DNA of 49,143 nucleotides from JABWAJ01 sp038323375 (GTDB taxonomy: Bacteria; Bacteroidota; Bacteroidia; Chitinophagales; Saprospiraceae). A program made the translations under genes and the position numbers. Of the stretch, positions 38,601 to 46,155 are shown piece after piece (within the stretch, counting starts at the first letter, position 1; each line of letters starts with the position of its first letter). The notes beneath the pieces are model-generated. The model worked only from the letters and a program-made list of their open reading frames with translations, did not search any database and was not told the origin of the DNA. The stretch covers positions 1 to 49,143 of the forward strand of contig JBBQGV010000031.1 in NCBI GenBank assembly GCA_038323375.1, in the 5' to 3' direction.

Positions 38601-39034
38601 GGAACCCCGATACGCTGGGCTGCGCAGGCTGTCTGGAGCAAACCGTGCAGCCTTTCTACACCACGGCTTATACGGTGACCGTGACGGATGTAAATGGTTG
38701 TACTGCGTCGGACGATTTGCTGTTGTATGTGCGCCGGGAAAGAGATGTGTTCATTCCCAACGTATTTTCACCCAATGGCGACGGGCAGAACGAGGTGTTT
38801 ATGATCTTCGCGGGACAGCAGGTGCAGGAAATTCGCTCTTTTTTGGTCTTCACGCGCTGGGGCGAAAGCATTTTCCAAGCCAATAATTTCAAGCCCAACG
38901 ACCCCGTCCATGGCTGGAACGGCATCTTCCGGAATCAGAAAATGAACAGTGGCGTATATGTGTATTTTGCCGAAGTGAAATTTATAGACGGCGAGGTGGT
39001 TATTTTTAAGGGGGATGTGGTGTTGATGGAGTAA
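32633..39034 (+). CDS. Giant multi-domain T9SS-secreted surface protein (CHU_C)
   Basis: 2133 residues from ATG 32633 (MNLLQLLLCGLIGWGVV, a short signal-like segment); 36 further codons upstream are in frame but look non-coding and overlap the candidate promoter. Order: an Ig-like module; a galactose-binding-like module (NGDFSAGASGFTSDY, NDFAIDDIFFSEVC) as in the 26913 protein; three ~83-residue repeats (GTWTVNGIPSTTFNPAALG type); about four ~240-residue units, each an FN3-like domain plus Ig/PKD domains (FVWNFNG, FSWNFGV, FNWNFDN); then the same C-terminal third as the paralogue with a type B T9SS domain (FIPNVFSPNGDGQNEVF, WNGIFRNQKMNSGVYVYFAE). It is a likely long surface fibre or adhesin. 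It is intact over 6.4 kb, unlike the genes before it. Confidence 0.9.
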   Translation: MNLLQLLLCGLIGWGVVPESPKSPLACNLSVTTNPSNITICNPGQTISLNAIISGGTPQLIQWTPTAGVANPNSANTTAIANGSGTYQVTVSALSSDNLITNGDFSAGASGFTSDYIPGTGGAFGLLSLEGQYAVSTNPLLTHNNFANCNDHSPGTGNMMVVNGAGVANQNVWCQNVSVTPNTNYGFSAWIASVVASSPAQLQFSVNGVIIGGTYNASPTTCDWTEFFQIWNSGPTGIAQICIVNQNTALGGNDFAIDDIFFSEVCEATATVNVTLVEVDPTWIPVENLCIGSPAFPLNSMLAPWATPGGTWTVNGIPSTTFNPAALGSGSHQVRYTVGTTPCTEMLTQFIVVFPIPNTNWNPPINLCPTSPSFNLNTLLAPGAEPNGTWRINGMNATFFNPSLLGPGTYSVSYTVGVFPCTNVQTHPIIISPLPIAAWTPPSGLCTTNAPFALNTLLSVNAQTGGIWTINGSVATTFNPATLGTGSHTVVYTVGVFPCSATISQPIVVGLTPAVPAPLCQTISQSEIVFFWPLVPGATAYMVEVLTGQTGSLSVNTFTVSGLSPGETVTIRVRAIGTGNCASAWSASVSCTSTSCVPPVVTVPDVSPLCFDSLTPDLTLTATTNPPTGGTGVWSGPGISAAGIFDPILAGVGVHTVRYTYTLGGCLGSDTTHVTVQAPAVLDMALDTARCVQDTATVTFTGIASDTAVFVWNFNGAMVASGTGSGPYRVIWDTPGIQTVQLILTDGACPPETLSRSIQVDSLLAPPEIFCRTTVSSIEFYWNPQPEVLTYTVDVLSGQTGVMPSDTSFLITGLLPGAAVQLALSAQSAITCPDTSAQRTCIAQDCPEVNITLQTPPPICLLLNTGIIQLTANVTGGSGTGVPNWQGTGILDTLAGTFHPASALDGDNFITYTYTEGNCVYSAEATIRVNHRPSPFFELDLDICQNQTATIVYDGNAPPSATFFWNLDGGILVSGTGIGPLVVRWLTPGTKVVRLVVENEGCTSMPFFQQIQVDPLVEVPFIQCINTLNSVEFFWNDVPGAAAYVINLIQGPIGMITSDTSYRMINLLLEQEVVIQLTTVSSNSCPGNVQLSNCTALPCPDVVLDALAVFTCFDTAPDTLLLNVSATGGAGNGTYSWSGEGIINGQQNLFLTHVGMTGRTVPVAILYQEGVCAYRDTLLVQVNPVPTPDFVIAGSPCENGETTVTYTGTASSQAVFSWNFGVDAVVTGTVGGSYQVSWPNEGIQNISLQIEDSGCTSTLLEQTVSVIAPLPPPVITCDATYTEIVFTWQPIPGAANFEVNVLNGMPGILNSDTSYVIQNLQPGDPVTLEVLMSDNGPCPPVSTELTCETDLCPAVALAIDPVLPICYEGAPDTLDLTYTLSGDSPQGTLQWSGPGVFDANEPQVALAPGMIGQLNTVIATYRESVCVYSNNINIEIRPVPVAAFTADPLICNSDESTVAFSGSATSAAVFNWNFDNGQATPGTGDGPHQVTWTNAGQYAVNLWIADNGCFSDTFSLTVQVDEPLLPPTLSCMPDYDNMTVTWTTVAGADDYNLQLPAGVSANPLSDTSVVILNLQPGTSLNYTLTALGSTICGSVSVTGSCAIPLCPERSLWWSTTPVICRGDAISISLDLNGNGGNAWQVALSDGVNTIILHLLNDTTLQFSPVATTTYTITTITDPLLTICDIGLPGSLTVVVNAPVDAGVALPAPEFCTGENGALVLADLLQGENAGGIWTEISAQPSIGGTFNAAAGTFNIAGQPAGTYRFRYALTALAPCVSDFAEVSVIIHPTPVADAGTDQSLDCVTATASLGGSQTTLTPGLVYQWQSNNGTVPTQPTQPLTETAQAGSFTLVVSNPATGCHDEDVVLINDETNALSLHAQAFNATCLNKFGSIVVDSVTGGDLPYVFSLNNAPFVAQQAFAALNPGDYTLVAQDATGCVTEINLRIEAATELEVELIAHLAEEPYTIDLGATADLTALINIPEDQVQSVLWNPDTLGCAGCLEQTVQPFYTTAYTVTVTDVNGCTASDDLLLYVRRERDVFIPNVFSPNGDGQNEVFMIFAGQQVQEIRSFLVFTRWGESIFQANNFKPNDPVHGWNGIFRNQKMNSGVYVYFAEVKFIDGEVVIFKGDVVLME

Positions 39035-39107
39035 TCAAGCCCCGAAGGTGACACCTTTCTAAAAAGGTGTTCCCTTTCTCGAAGACCGATAACACTTTGC
39101 TTTACTC

Positions 39108-39203
39108 ACTTTTCCTGATATGCTGCCTGGGTCGAAACGGGACAGTTGCAAAAGTGGGTGAATGGCGTATCAGGCTTTTCCTGATATGCTGCTTGGGTCG
39201 AAA
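39108..39203 (+). repeat. 30-bp direct repeat, period 66
   Basis: CTTTTCCTGATATGCTGCCT plus GGGTCGAAAC at 39108-39137, and the same with one change at 39174-39203. The 39035-39517 gap holds this and the inverted repeat at 39324-39419; no gene is supported. Confidence 0.85.
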
Positions 39204-39323
39204 CCCCGTCAAGGTTTCGTTTGGTGAGAGAGAGGTAACACCTCTTTGGAGAGGTGTCATGCGAATCAAGGGCTATTTGGCATTTAACTTGCTTTGGATA
39301 ATGCCTCAGCACGTTTAAGATTA

Positions 39324-39419
39324 CGCAGAGTCTCGCGGAGTTAAATAGAGTTTCACAGAGTTTGTGATTACGCCACATTAAACTCCGTGAGACTCTATTT
39401 GCCTCCGTGAAACTCTGCG
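39324..39419. repeat. 40-bp-arm inverted repeat (cagagtttcacggag type)
   Basis: Arms 39324-39363 and 39380-39419 are near-complementary; both contain GCAGAGT, then GCGGAG or ACGGAG, then AAATAGAGT. It lies between convergent genes and could fold into a long hairpin that acts as a terminator. Confidence 0.75.
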
Positions 39420-39517
39420 CAATTGCTTTGCAGGATGCCACATAAATGTTCATATATAGCTTTCATCTGCCTTTTAGCTCCTGATTCGCATGTGTCACCC
39501 CCCAACACAAATTTTCC

Positions 39518-41620
39518 TTACTTCACCTGAAACACACTATCTTCGATCCCTTTGTTGATCTCCACCGATTTCACTTCAAAAATCAGGGGGAACGGTGCCA
39601 AACCAACCGTTTTCAAACGATACGGTATTTTTACGCCGTTCACATCGCGGTAGTCTTCGTAGTCGCTGGTGGAAGTTGTCGGGCCTTGCGGACCTACCTC
39701 AGTTTCGATGCTTCTGATTTTTAACCCGGTCGCTTTATCAAAAAAGTCAACCGTCTTTTTGCCGGAAGCAGAAGTGATTTCAATTTTGTACGCGTCTTTG
39801 CCCTCAATCGGCTCCACACCTTTGAGTTCTAATTTAGCGCCATTTTTTGCGTATTCCAATTCTGCAAACATAGCAGACTGATCTTTCAATTCCTGCAACC
39901 CGGCTTCGTCCATCGGTTGAGCCTGGCCCATTTGGGAGACTTCGCCTTTTACGCCGTCGAATTTGGTTTGGTTGAGCATCATACCGCTCATGTCCACCGT
40001 CATCGCCATTTTGTTTGGCGCTTTGCGCTGAATGGTCATCCCAATCGTCTGGCCCTGTGCGGAAGTCGTCATGCTCGTGCTCATGTCCTTCACACCCAAC
40101 AGCGCTTCTTTGCCGCCAATGGCTTTCACGTAGCTGTCAATGACTGCTTCAGCCGTCAGCCCGCTGGGCACGACCGCACCATCCATATTGATTTTTGTGC
40201 CGTAGATGTCGTAGAAATGCACTTTGCCATTGGCTGAAAAAGCTTTCAGTTTTTCTGCGCTCGCGTCTTTGTCGCCGACCACTACGATGTTGGAATTTCC
40301 TGGTTTGATGTATTTTTTGGCAGTAGCTATGATGTCCTCAGAAGTGACGGCCTTCAAGCGCTCCAAGAACGTTGCGTAATAATCTTTCGGCAATTTGTAC
40401 AAAGACGTATTCAGCGCAAAGCGAGCCACCGTTTGCGGGCTTTCCAAAGATCGGGAGAAAGAACCCGAAATCTGATTTTTGGCCAGATCCAATTCTTTTT
40501 GGCTGACTTTTTCTTTGGTCAGCAATTCCAATTCCTGCATAAACTGCACCACGGCGCTGTCGGTGACTTCGTTGCGCACGCTGGCTTCCGCATTAAAGAA
40601 CCCGACGTAGCGATCCTGCTGGAGGGTTGAGTACGCGCCGTAAGTATACGCTTTCGTTTCGCGGAGGTTTTTGAACAGGCGACCGCTGAAGCCACTTCCC
40701 AAAATGGTATTCAGCACCTGAGCTTTCACCACATCCGGGGAGCCTTGCTTGAGATCAACCGGGTACGTTATATAAATCAGCGACTGTACGGCGCCGGTTT
40801 TGTGTACAAAGCTGACCTGGTTGGCAGCAGGCCCCTGCACGGCCGGCAGGTTCACCATGGTCATTTCCTTTTTCTTCCAGGCACCAAAATGCTGTTGCGC
40901 AATTTTTTTAGCGTCTGCCACAGAAATGTCTCCAACCACAACGAGGTAGCCCCGATTGGGCCGGTAGTAGTTGTCGTAATAACTTTTGCAATCCTGAAGC
41001 GTGATTTTTCCAACCGTTTCTTCCGTTGTCAATTCCCCGTAAGGGTGATCTTTGCCATAATTCAACACCTGCGACACGTTTTGTGCAATGGTGGCAGGTT
41101 CGTCTTTGGAGGCGGCTAAGCCAGACAACGTCTGCGTTTTCAGCTTGGTGAATTCTTCTTCACTGAAAGCCGGGTTCAACAGCACATCCGCCATGAGGGC
41201 AATCAACTTGTCTTTGTGTTTGGTCAGCGAAGCGCCGAAAATGCCATCCGCGCTGGTGTTGAGGCTGGCACCGATGAAGTCCACCGCTTCGTCAATCTGC
41301 GCTTTGGTGCGCGTGGTTGTGCCTTTGCTCAGCAACTGGCCTGCAATGTCCGCAGCGCCGGCCAAATCGCCTTCCTTAAAAGGCGGCACATCAATAGACA
41401 ACTGAAAAGAAACCCGGGGCAGTTTATGGTTTTCCACCACAATCACTTTCAGGCCGTTGTCCAGCACAAATTCCGTGTAAGCACCCATTTCGATTTTCGG
41501 CGCAGGGCCTGAAGCAGGCGCTTGTTTGCGAAAATCATTGTTTTGAGCAGCAAGTTGCAGGGCCATTCCCATGACGAGCAAGGCCACTGAACCATATTTT
41601 GAAAAGATTTTCATCTTCAT
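39518..41620 (-). CDS. M16-family peptidase-like protein without the zinc motif, LolA-like C-terminus
   Basis: 700 residues with a signal peptide (MKMKIFSKYGSVALLVMGMA, cleavage after LQLAAQ). Two M16 domains lie at ~45-480 (FVLDNGLKVIVVENHKLPRV, YRPNRGYLVVVGDIS, LRETKAYTYGAYS). Where active members have HxxEH this one reads DIAGQ (residues 91-95), so it should not bind zinc. Residues ~490-700 look like a LolA/LolB-type lipoprotein-binding beta fold (AVIDSYVKAIGGKEALLGVK, YKIEITSASGKKTVDFFDKA). It likely pairs with the active M16 protein encoded 83 bp upstream to form a heterodimer, as in other bacterial M16B pairs. Periplasmic location is expected. The substrate is unknown. Confidence 0.9.
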   Translation of the reverse strand: MKMKIFSKYGSVALLVMGMALQLAAQNNDFRKQAPASGPAPKIEMGAYTEFVLDNGLKVIVVENHKLPRVSFQLSIDVPPFKEGDLAGAADIAGQLLSKGTTTRTKAQIDEAVDFIGASLNTSADGIFGASLTKHKDKLIALMADVLLNPAFSEEEFTKLKTQTLSGLAASKDEPATIAQNVSQVLNYGKDHPYGELTTEETVGKITLQDCKSYYDNYYRPNRGYLVVVGDISVADAKKIAQQHFGAWKKKEMTMVNLPAVQGPAANQVSFVHKTGAVQSLIYITYPVDLKQGSPDVVKAQVLNTILGSGFSGRLFKNLRETKAYTYGAYSTLQQDRYVGFFNAEASVRNEVTDSAVVQFMQELELLTKEKVSQKELDLAKNQISGSFSRSLESPQTVARFALNTSLYKLPKDYYATFLERLKAVTSEDIIATAKKYIKPGNSNIVVVGDKDASAEKLKAFSANGKVHFYDIYGTKINMDGAVVPSGLTAEAVIDSYVKAIGGKEALLGVKDMSTSMTTSAQGQTIGMTIQRKAPNKMAMTVDMSGMMLNQTKFDGVKGEVSQMGQAQPMDEAGLQELKDQSAMFAELEYAKNGAKLELKGVEPIEGKDAYKIEITSASGKKTVDFFDKATGLKIRSIETEVGPQGPTTSTSDYEDYRDVNGVKIPYRLKTVGLAPFPLIFEVKSVEINKGIEDSVFQVK

Positions 41621-41703
41621 GTTTATTTTAGTTTTGGTAATTTTTAGGTTTACTAAACTTTAAAAGTTTGGTAAACCTGCACTAGTACTTGTTTTAAACC
41701 GTG

Positions 41704-43029
41704 CTAAGGCTTCGCCGATTTCGGCAGGTAAAACAAAGAAACGCGGTTGTCTTTGTTGAAATATTGCTTGGCAACGCGTTGAATATCCTCTTTCGTTACG
41801 GCCATATACCGGTCAATCTCCGTATTGATGAGGTTGGCGTCTCCGTAGTAGACTTTGTAATTCGCTAAGCTTTCCGCAATGCCAATGATGGTGGAGTTGG
41901 ACGTTACAAAGTCATTTTCCACCTGGTTGCGCAGTTTCTGAAACTCCTCATCCGGGATCAATTCCTTTTGTACGCGCTCCATCTGAGCGTCCATTGCCAT
42001 TTCTAAGTCTTTGACATCCACGCCCATATTGGTAATGCCAAATGCGATAGACAAACCGGGATCTTCCATCGAAAGCGGGAAATTGCCTACAAACAGGGCT
42101 TTCTGCTGCTCGTCTACCAACGAGCGGTACAAGCGCGAACTTTGGCCCTGCGACATCAGCGTGCTCAACATACTCACCGCGTAGTAGTCTTTTGTGCCCT
42201 GTGCCGGAATACGGTAAGCGTGCACTACTGCCGGCAACTGGATGTTGTCGCGGATGGTGTCGCGGGTTTCACCAGTCAGCGCCGGTTCTTTAATCTCGGG
42301 GCGGTAAACCGGTTTTTTACCTTTTGGAATGCCACCGAAATATTTGGTTACCAACTTTTTCGCGGCTTCGATGTCAATATCGCCGGCAATAGAAAGCACC
42401 GCGTTATTTGGCACATAAAAATCAGCATAAAACTGCTTGTAATCGCCTTCGGAAGCGGCTTCCAGGTCTTTCATAGACCCGATGATCGGCCACTTGTAGG
42501 GGTGTTCTTGGTAGGCTTTTTCAAATACTTTCTCCACAATGGAGCCGTAGGGTTGGTTGTCAATGCGTTCGCGGCGCTCTTCTTTCACCACTTCGCGCTG
42601 CGTTTCTACACCCTTGATGTCAACTTTTGCGTGCAACATACGCTCCGATTCGAGCCAAAGCCCTAATTCTAATTCATTGGACGGCAAAACTTCGTAGTAA
42701 AAAGTACGATCCCAACTGGTATTCGCATTGAGGGTACCGCCTGCATTTTGTACGTATTCGCTGTACTTTCCACGCCCGATATTCTCCGAGCCTTCAGAAA
42801 GTAAGTGTTCAAAAAAGTGCGCAAAGCCTGTGCGATCCGGTTTTTCATTTTTGGACCCAACATGGTACATGACCGACACGCCGACGATCGGGGTCGTTTT
42901 GTCCTGGTGTAAAATGACGCGCAAGCCATTGTCCAGCGTGTATTCCACAAACTGGATCTTGTTCATCTGCGCCTGAAGCGACCATGCGCCCGACAAAAGC
43001 GCGCATAGCATCAGCATTCTTAGCTTCAT
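41704..43029 (-). CDS. M16-family zinc metallopeptidase, active subunit
   Basis: 441 residues from ATG 43029 (MKLRMLMLCALLSGAWSLQA, signal peptide); the 39 codons upstream are basic, lack a signal and are rejected. The inverted zinc motif HFFEH is at residues 71-75, with the downstream glutamate ligand at ~150/151 (VVKEERRERIDNQPYG, about 75 residues on). The second M16 domain contains the QGQSSRLYRSLVDEQ stretch. It degrades peptides in a clamshell chamber, presumably in the periplasm. It is the first gene of the pair with the inactive homologue at 39518-41620. Confidence 0.93.
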   Translation of the reverse strand: MKLRMLMLCALLSGAWSLQAQMNKIQFVEYTLDNGLRVILHQDKTTPIVGVSVMYHVGSKNEKPDRTGFAHFFEHLLSEGSENIGRGKYSEYVQNAGGTLNANTSWDRTFYYEVLPSNELELGLWLESERMLHAKVDIKGVETQREVVKEERRERIDNQPYGSIVEKVFEKAYQEHPYKWPIIGSMKDLEAASEGDYKQFYADFYVPNNAVLSIAGDIDIEAAKKLVTKYFGGIPKGKKPVYRPEIKEPALTGETRDTIRDNIQLPAVVHAYRIPAQGTKDYYAVSMLSTLMSQGQSSRLYRSLVDEQQKALFVGNFPLSMEDPGLSIAFGITNMGVDVKDLEMAMDAQMERVQKELIPDEEFQKLRNQVENDFVTSNSTIIGIAESLANYKVYYGDANLINTEIDRYMAVTKEDIQRVAKQYFNKDNRVSLFYLPKSAKP

Positions 43030-43208
43030 AGTACTTCTTCTTTTTAAGGTTTGAAAATCGCCACAAAAATGGCGGAATATCTGGTGCTTTTTATCCCCCT
43101 TTCGATGGGATTTGCAAAAGCATAGACAGACGCTGCTGCTTTGCATACGATAAGGCTTTCTAAGCGGTCTATGTGAAACCTATTTGGAAAAAAAACTTGT
43201 GGTAAAAA

Positions 43209-43664
43209 TCAATCGCATTCCACTTTCGTAAAAGTTTCCTCCCACGTTGCGGAAGCCGGATCCTTCATTTTCAACTTACCGTCTTTGTCTTCCATCAGTT
43301 CCCCGGAAGCCTTCATGGCTTTGTCGCCTTCGATTTTAAACATCACTTCCTCCGTCTGGTTGGAGCCTTCGACCGTATAATTCCAGGTTGCTGTGATCAC
43401 ATTGCCGTCTTTCGTGCCTTTGAACGTGCCGTGTGCGCCGTCTTTTTCCGCAAAGGTGTAGTCGAGGATGCCGACGATGTCTTCGTAATATTCAGTATAT
43501 TGGAAGCTCAGTACGGAACCATCTGGAAAGCGCTGCTCAAAGCAATGAACAGGAAATTGGGCTTTCGCCGATGGGGCTTCCGGTGGAGTCATCGGTTTTT
43601 CCGATGGCGTGCAGGCGCTCAGCAACAAGCCAATTGCGAGCGGGAATAGCTTCAGGTGCTTCAT
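43209..43664 (-). CDS. Small lipoprotein of unknown function
   Basis: 151 residues. Lipoprotein signal MKHLKLFPLAIGLLLSAC with Cys18, a Pro-rich linker (PSEKPMTPPEAPSAKAQ), then a beta-rich domain of ~110 residues (FRFPDGS-like start, YYEDIVGILDYTFAEKDGAH, FKGTKDGNVITATWNYTVEG) ending near a conserved-looking Cys (VECD). It may form a disulfide with Cys ~41. Several Bacteroidota lipoproteins have this look, but no function is known to me. It stands 179 bp upstream of the M16 pair on the same strand. Confidence 0.8.
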   Translation of the reverse strand: MKHLKLFPLAIGLLLSACTPSEKPMTPPEAPSAKAQFPVHCFEQRFPDGSVLSFQYTEYYEDIVGILDYTFAEKDGAHGTFKGTKDGNVITATWNYTVEGSNQTEEVMFKIEGDKAMKASGELMEDKDGKLKMKDPASATWEETFTKVECD

Positions 43665-43749
43665 TTTGTTGATGTGTTTTTAGGCGCGCAAGCTACTAAG
43701 GAAAGTGCAAAATCGGATTTAAGTCATTGTACTATTATCGCTGGGGAGT

Positions 43750-43788
43750 AAAAAGCAAGTTGGCAAATTTGCCCACTTGCCAACTTGC
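43750..43788 (-). terminator. Intrinsic terminator of the 43798-45717 hydrolase gene
   Basis: On the minus strand GCAAGTTGGCAA (43788-43777) pairs perfectly with TTGCCAACTTGC (43766-43755) and is followed by TTTTTA. It begins 10 bp past the stop codon. Confidence 0.88.
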
Positions 43789-43797
43789 CCTTCACTT

Positions 43798-45717
43798 TTA
43801 CCGTCCCACCAGCACCCCAATCTTCGAAGGCCGCGCGGCATCGTGGTACACCCGCTGGGTCGCTTTGATGAAATCGCTGTCGCTGCAATTGTAGATGTCT
43901 ACAAACTGCTGCGGGTTGCGGTCGGCGATCGGGAACCAGGAATATTGCACCTGCACCATGATGCGGTGTCCTTTTTTGAACATGTGGCAAACGTCGGGCA
44001 GGGTGAACGGCACGCGCTCCACTTTGCCGGGTTTCATCGCTTCCGGTTTTTCAAAACTGTTGCGAAAACGGCCGCGCATGATTTCGCCGCGCACCAGCAT
44101 CTGGTAGCCCGACATCGGCACAGCCGACTCCGGATCGGCGGGGGTGCCGTCGGGGAATACGTCTATCAGTTTCACGACGTAATCGGCGTCGGTGCCTGTG
44201 GTGGACACGAAAAGATCTGCATTCAACGGGCCGGCAAGGGTCATGTCTTCCGTCAACACGTCCGTTTGATACACCATCACATCCGGGCGGCGGGCGGCAA
44301 AACGCTGGTCGTCGTCCATGTACTCGGCGGTGCGCTGCAGGTGAACGTCTTCCGTGTAAGGCACCGGGCGGGCCGGGTCGCTGACGCATTCATCGTAGCT
44401 TTCCTTGGCCGTGGGTGCGTCAAAAGACAATTTGCCGTTGGCTTGGAAATACAGGTTGCGTGCGGTGGCATTGCGCGGCGGCCAGGCATCGTAGCGCTTC
44501 CACTCGTTGGCACCGGTGGCAAAAACGAGTGCTTCCGGCAAATCGGCTTTCCCTTTGTCTTTCAGGTAATAATTAAAAAACGGCAACTCTATGTTTTGGC
44601 GGTAGTAGACCGACACGCGGCTGCCAAAATCCACGTTTCCGAGGCGTTTGCCGGTTTCACGCGACCAGCCGCCATGTACCCACGGGCCCATCACGATGCG
44701 GTTATCGGCACCCGGATTTTGTTTTTCGATGGCCTGGTAGGTGGCCCAGGCACCAAAACAGTCTTCAGCGTCGAACAATCCACCAACGGTTAGCACTGCC
44801 GGTTTCACGTTTTTCAGGTGGGCGCGGATGTTGCGCGCTTTCCAGAACTCGTCGAGGTTGGGGTGCGACATCAGGTCTTTCCAGAAACCGACGCCGTTCA
44901 TGTATTTGTTGGTGAAGTTTTTCAAAGCGCCCATTTCTAAATAATACTTGTAGTTGTCCTGGGTCGGAAACTCGAAACGCGGGCTGCTTTCCGTTGTCGG
45001 TTTTGGTCGCGGTTGGCCGAACGAGTAGTAAAATGAAAAAGCATCCATCAGCATGAATGCGCCATTGTGGTGAAAATCGTCACCAATGAACCAGTCGGTG
45101 ACGGGCGCTTGCGGCGAAACGGCTTTTACCGCCGGGTGCGCGTCCGGAAGGGAAGCCGACGCATAAAATCCAGGGTAAGAAATGCCGAAAATCCCCACGC
45201 GGCCATTGTTGTTGGGCACGTTTTCGAGCAGCCAGTCCACCGTGTCGTAGGTATCGCTGCTTTCATCGGTTGCGTTTCCGGTTTTCTTCGGGTTGTGCGG
45301 GCGGACGTCAACGAAATCGCCTTCGCTCATGTAGCGGCCCCGAACATCCTGGAAGACCAAAATATAGCCTTCGCGCACCAAGTGAATGTACTGCGTGAGG
45401 CGGTCCGAATATTGGTCTTCTCCATACGGGGCGCAGGAATAAGGCGTCCGAATTAGGAGGAAGGGATAGGGTTTCGATTGGTCTTTGGGCGCATAGATGG
45501 CCGTGAACAGCTTGATGCCGTCGCGTACGGGGATCATGCGTTCGGTTTTGGTGTAGTGGGCGCTGATGAAGACAGAGTCTTCGAAGACGCCGGTTTGGGC
45601 TTGCGCAGGAATGGACAGGAGAAACAGCCCGAGTGCAAAAAATAGCACGCGAGGCAGAGCTGTTTGAAATAGCACGCGAGGCAGAGCCATCGCGCGAGCA
45701 AAAAGGGATGCAATCAT
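43798..45717 (-). CDS. CocE/NonD-family (X-Pro dipeptidyl-peptidase-like) hydrolase
   Basis: 639 residues from ATG 45717; an ATG at residue 10 is also possible. The signal peptide ends IPAQAQ (~41). The alpha/beta-hydrolase domain has the nucleophile Ser180 in GISYPG, LVFQDVRGRYMSEG upstream, Asp in GGLFDAEDCFG and His in MGPWVHGGW; a C-terminal jelly-roll domain (~430-639) contains AGPLNADLFVSTTGTDADYV and GHRIMVQVQYSWFP. Relatives are X-Pro dipeptidyl-peptidases, cocaine esterase and alpha-amino-acid ester hydrolases; which reaction applies is open. It is exported, probably periplasmic. Oddity: a 27-bp direct duplication inside the signal peptide repeats ALPRVLF. It has its own terminator at 43750. 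Confidence 0.92.
   Translation of the reverse strand: MIASLFARAMALPRVLFQTALPRVLFFALGLFLLSIPAQAQTGVFEDSVFISAHYTKTERMIPVRDGIKLFTAIYAPKDQSKPYPFLLIRTPYSCAPYGEDQYSDRLTQYIHLVREGYILVFQDVRGRYMSEGDFVDVRPHNPKKTGNATDESSDTYDTVDWLLENVPNNNGRVGIFGISYPGFYASASLPDAHPAVKAVSPQAPVTDWFIGDDFHHNGAFMLMDAFSFYYSFGQPRPKPTTESSPRFEFPTQDNYKYYLEMGALKNFTNKYMNGVGFWKDLMSHPNLDEFWKARNIRAHLKNVKPAVLTVGGLFDAEDCFGAWATYQAIEKQNPGADNRIVMGPWVHGGWSRETGKRLGNVDFGSRVSVYYRQNIELPFFNYYLKDKGKADLPEALVFATGANEWKRYDAWPPRNATARNLYFQANGKLSFDAPTAKESYDECVSDPARPVPYTEDVHLQRTAEYMDDDQRFAARRPDVMVYQTDVLTEDMTLAGPLNADLFVSTTGTDADYVVKLIDVFPDGTPADPESAVPMSGYQMLVRGEIMRGRFRNSFEKPEAMKPGKVERVPFTLPDVCHMFKKGHRIMVQVQYSWFPIADRNPQQFVDIYNCSDSDFIKATQRVYHDAARPSKIGVLVGR
45641..45687. 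repeat. 27-bp period direct repeat within the hydrolase signal peptide
   Basis: AATAGCACGCGAGGCAGAGC at 45641-45660 and again at 45668-45687. In the gene it adds nine residues in frame. Confidence 0.9.
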
Positions 45718-45871
45718 TTCGTTGTGTTTTAGGGGAATGAAGGTAGGGATTCCCTGATGAATTAACAAAGGGAAAATAAGCGCTCGTTCTATTTGTGGAA
45801 TGTTGATTAAACTGTAGTTTTTTGCTACTTTTTTAAGTATAATCGGGAATTTGGCGTTGAATAGAAACCTT

Positions 45872-46075
45872 AGAGCTTGTTCGGGTTTTCGTGATCGAGC
45901 GAGGGCAAGGAGAGCGCGTAGCCAAAGCTACGCGACCGACGAAGGCAATTGCGCCGACTGAAAGCAATTGCGGGAAGTCCGGTGGAAACGCAAGTTCGGC
46001 GTAGCCAAAAAGCCGCCGCCCAAATCGGGAAATTATTTTTGCGACGTTCCTAAACCACAGGCCGGAACGAGCCCG
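45872..46075. repeat. ~200-bp imperfect palindrome (dispersed repeat, copy B)
   Basis: The left arm AGAGCTTGTTCGGG..TTCGTGATCGAG matches the arm of copy A (7417 inward). An inner perfect 8-bp stem is CGCGTAGC (45915-45922) / GCTACGCG (45927-45934). The right arm is decayed (CCGGAACGAGCCC near 46062-46074). It lies between the PD40 lipoprotein and the hydrolase; the rest of 45718-46155 shows no gene. Confidence 0.75.
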
Positions 46076-46155
46076 CGATTTTGACACTGCGGGAGGTTGA
46101 TCGCCAGCGGATCCTACTGTTCACTTTGCGCAGGACTATGCAAAACAAACCTCAC

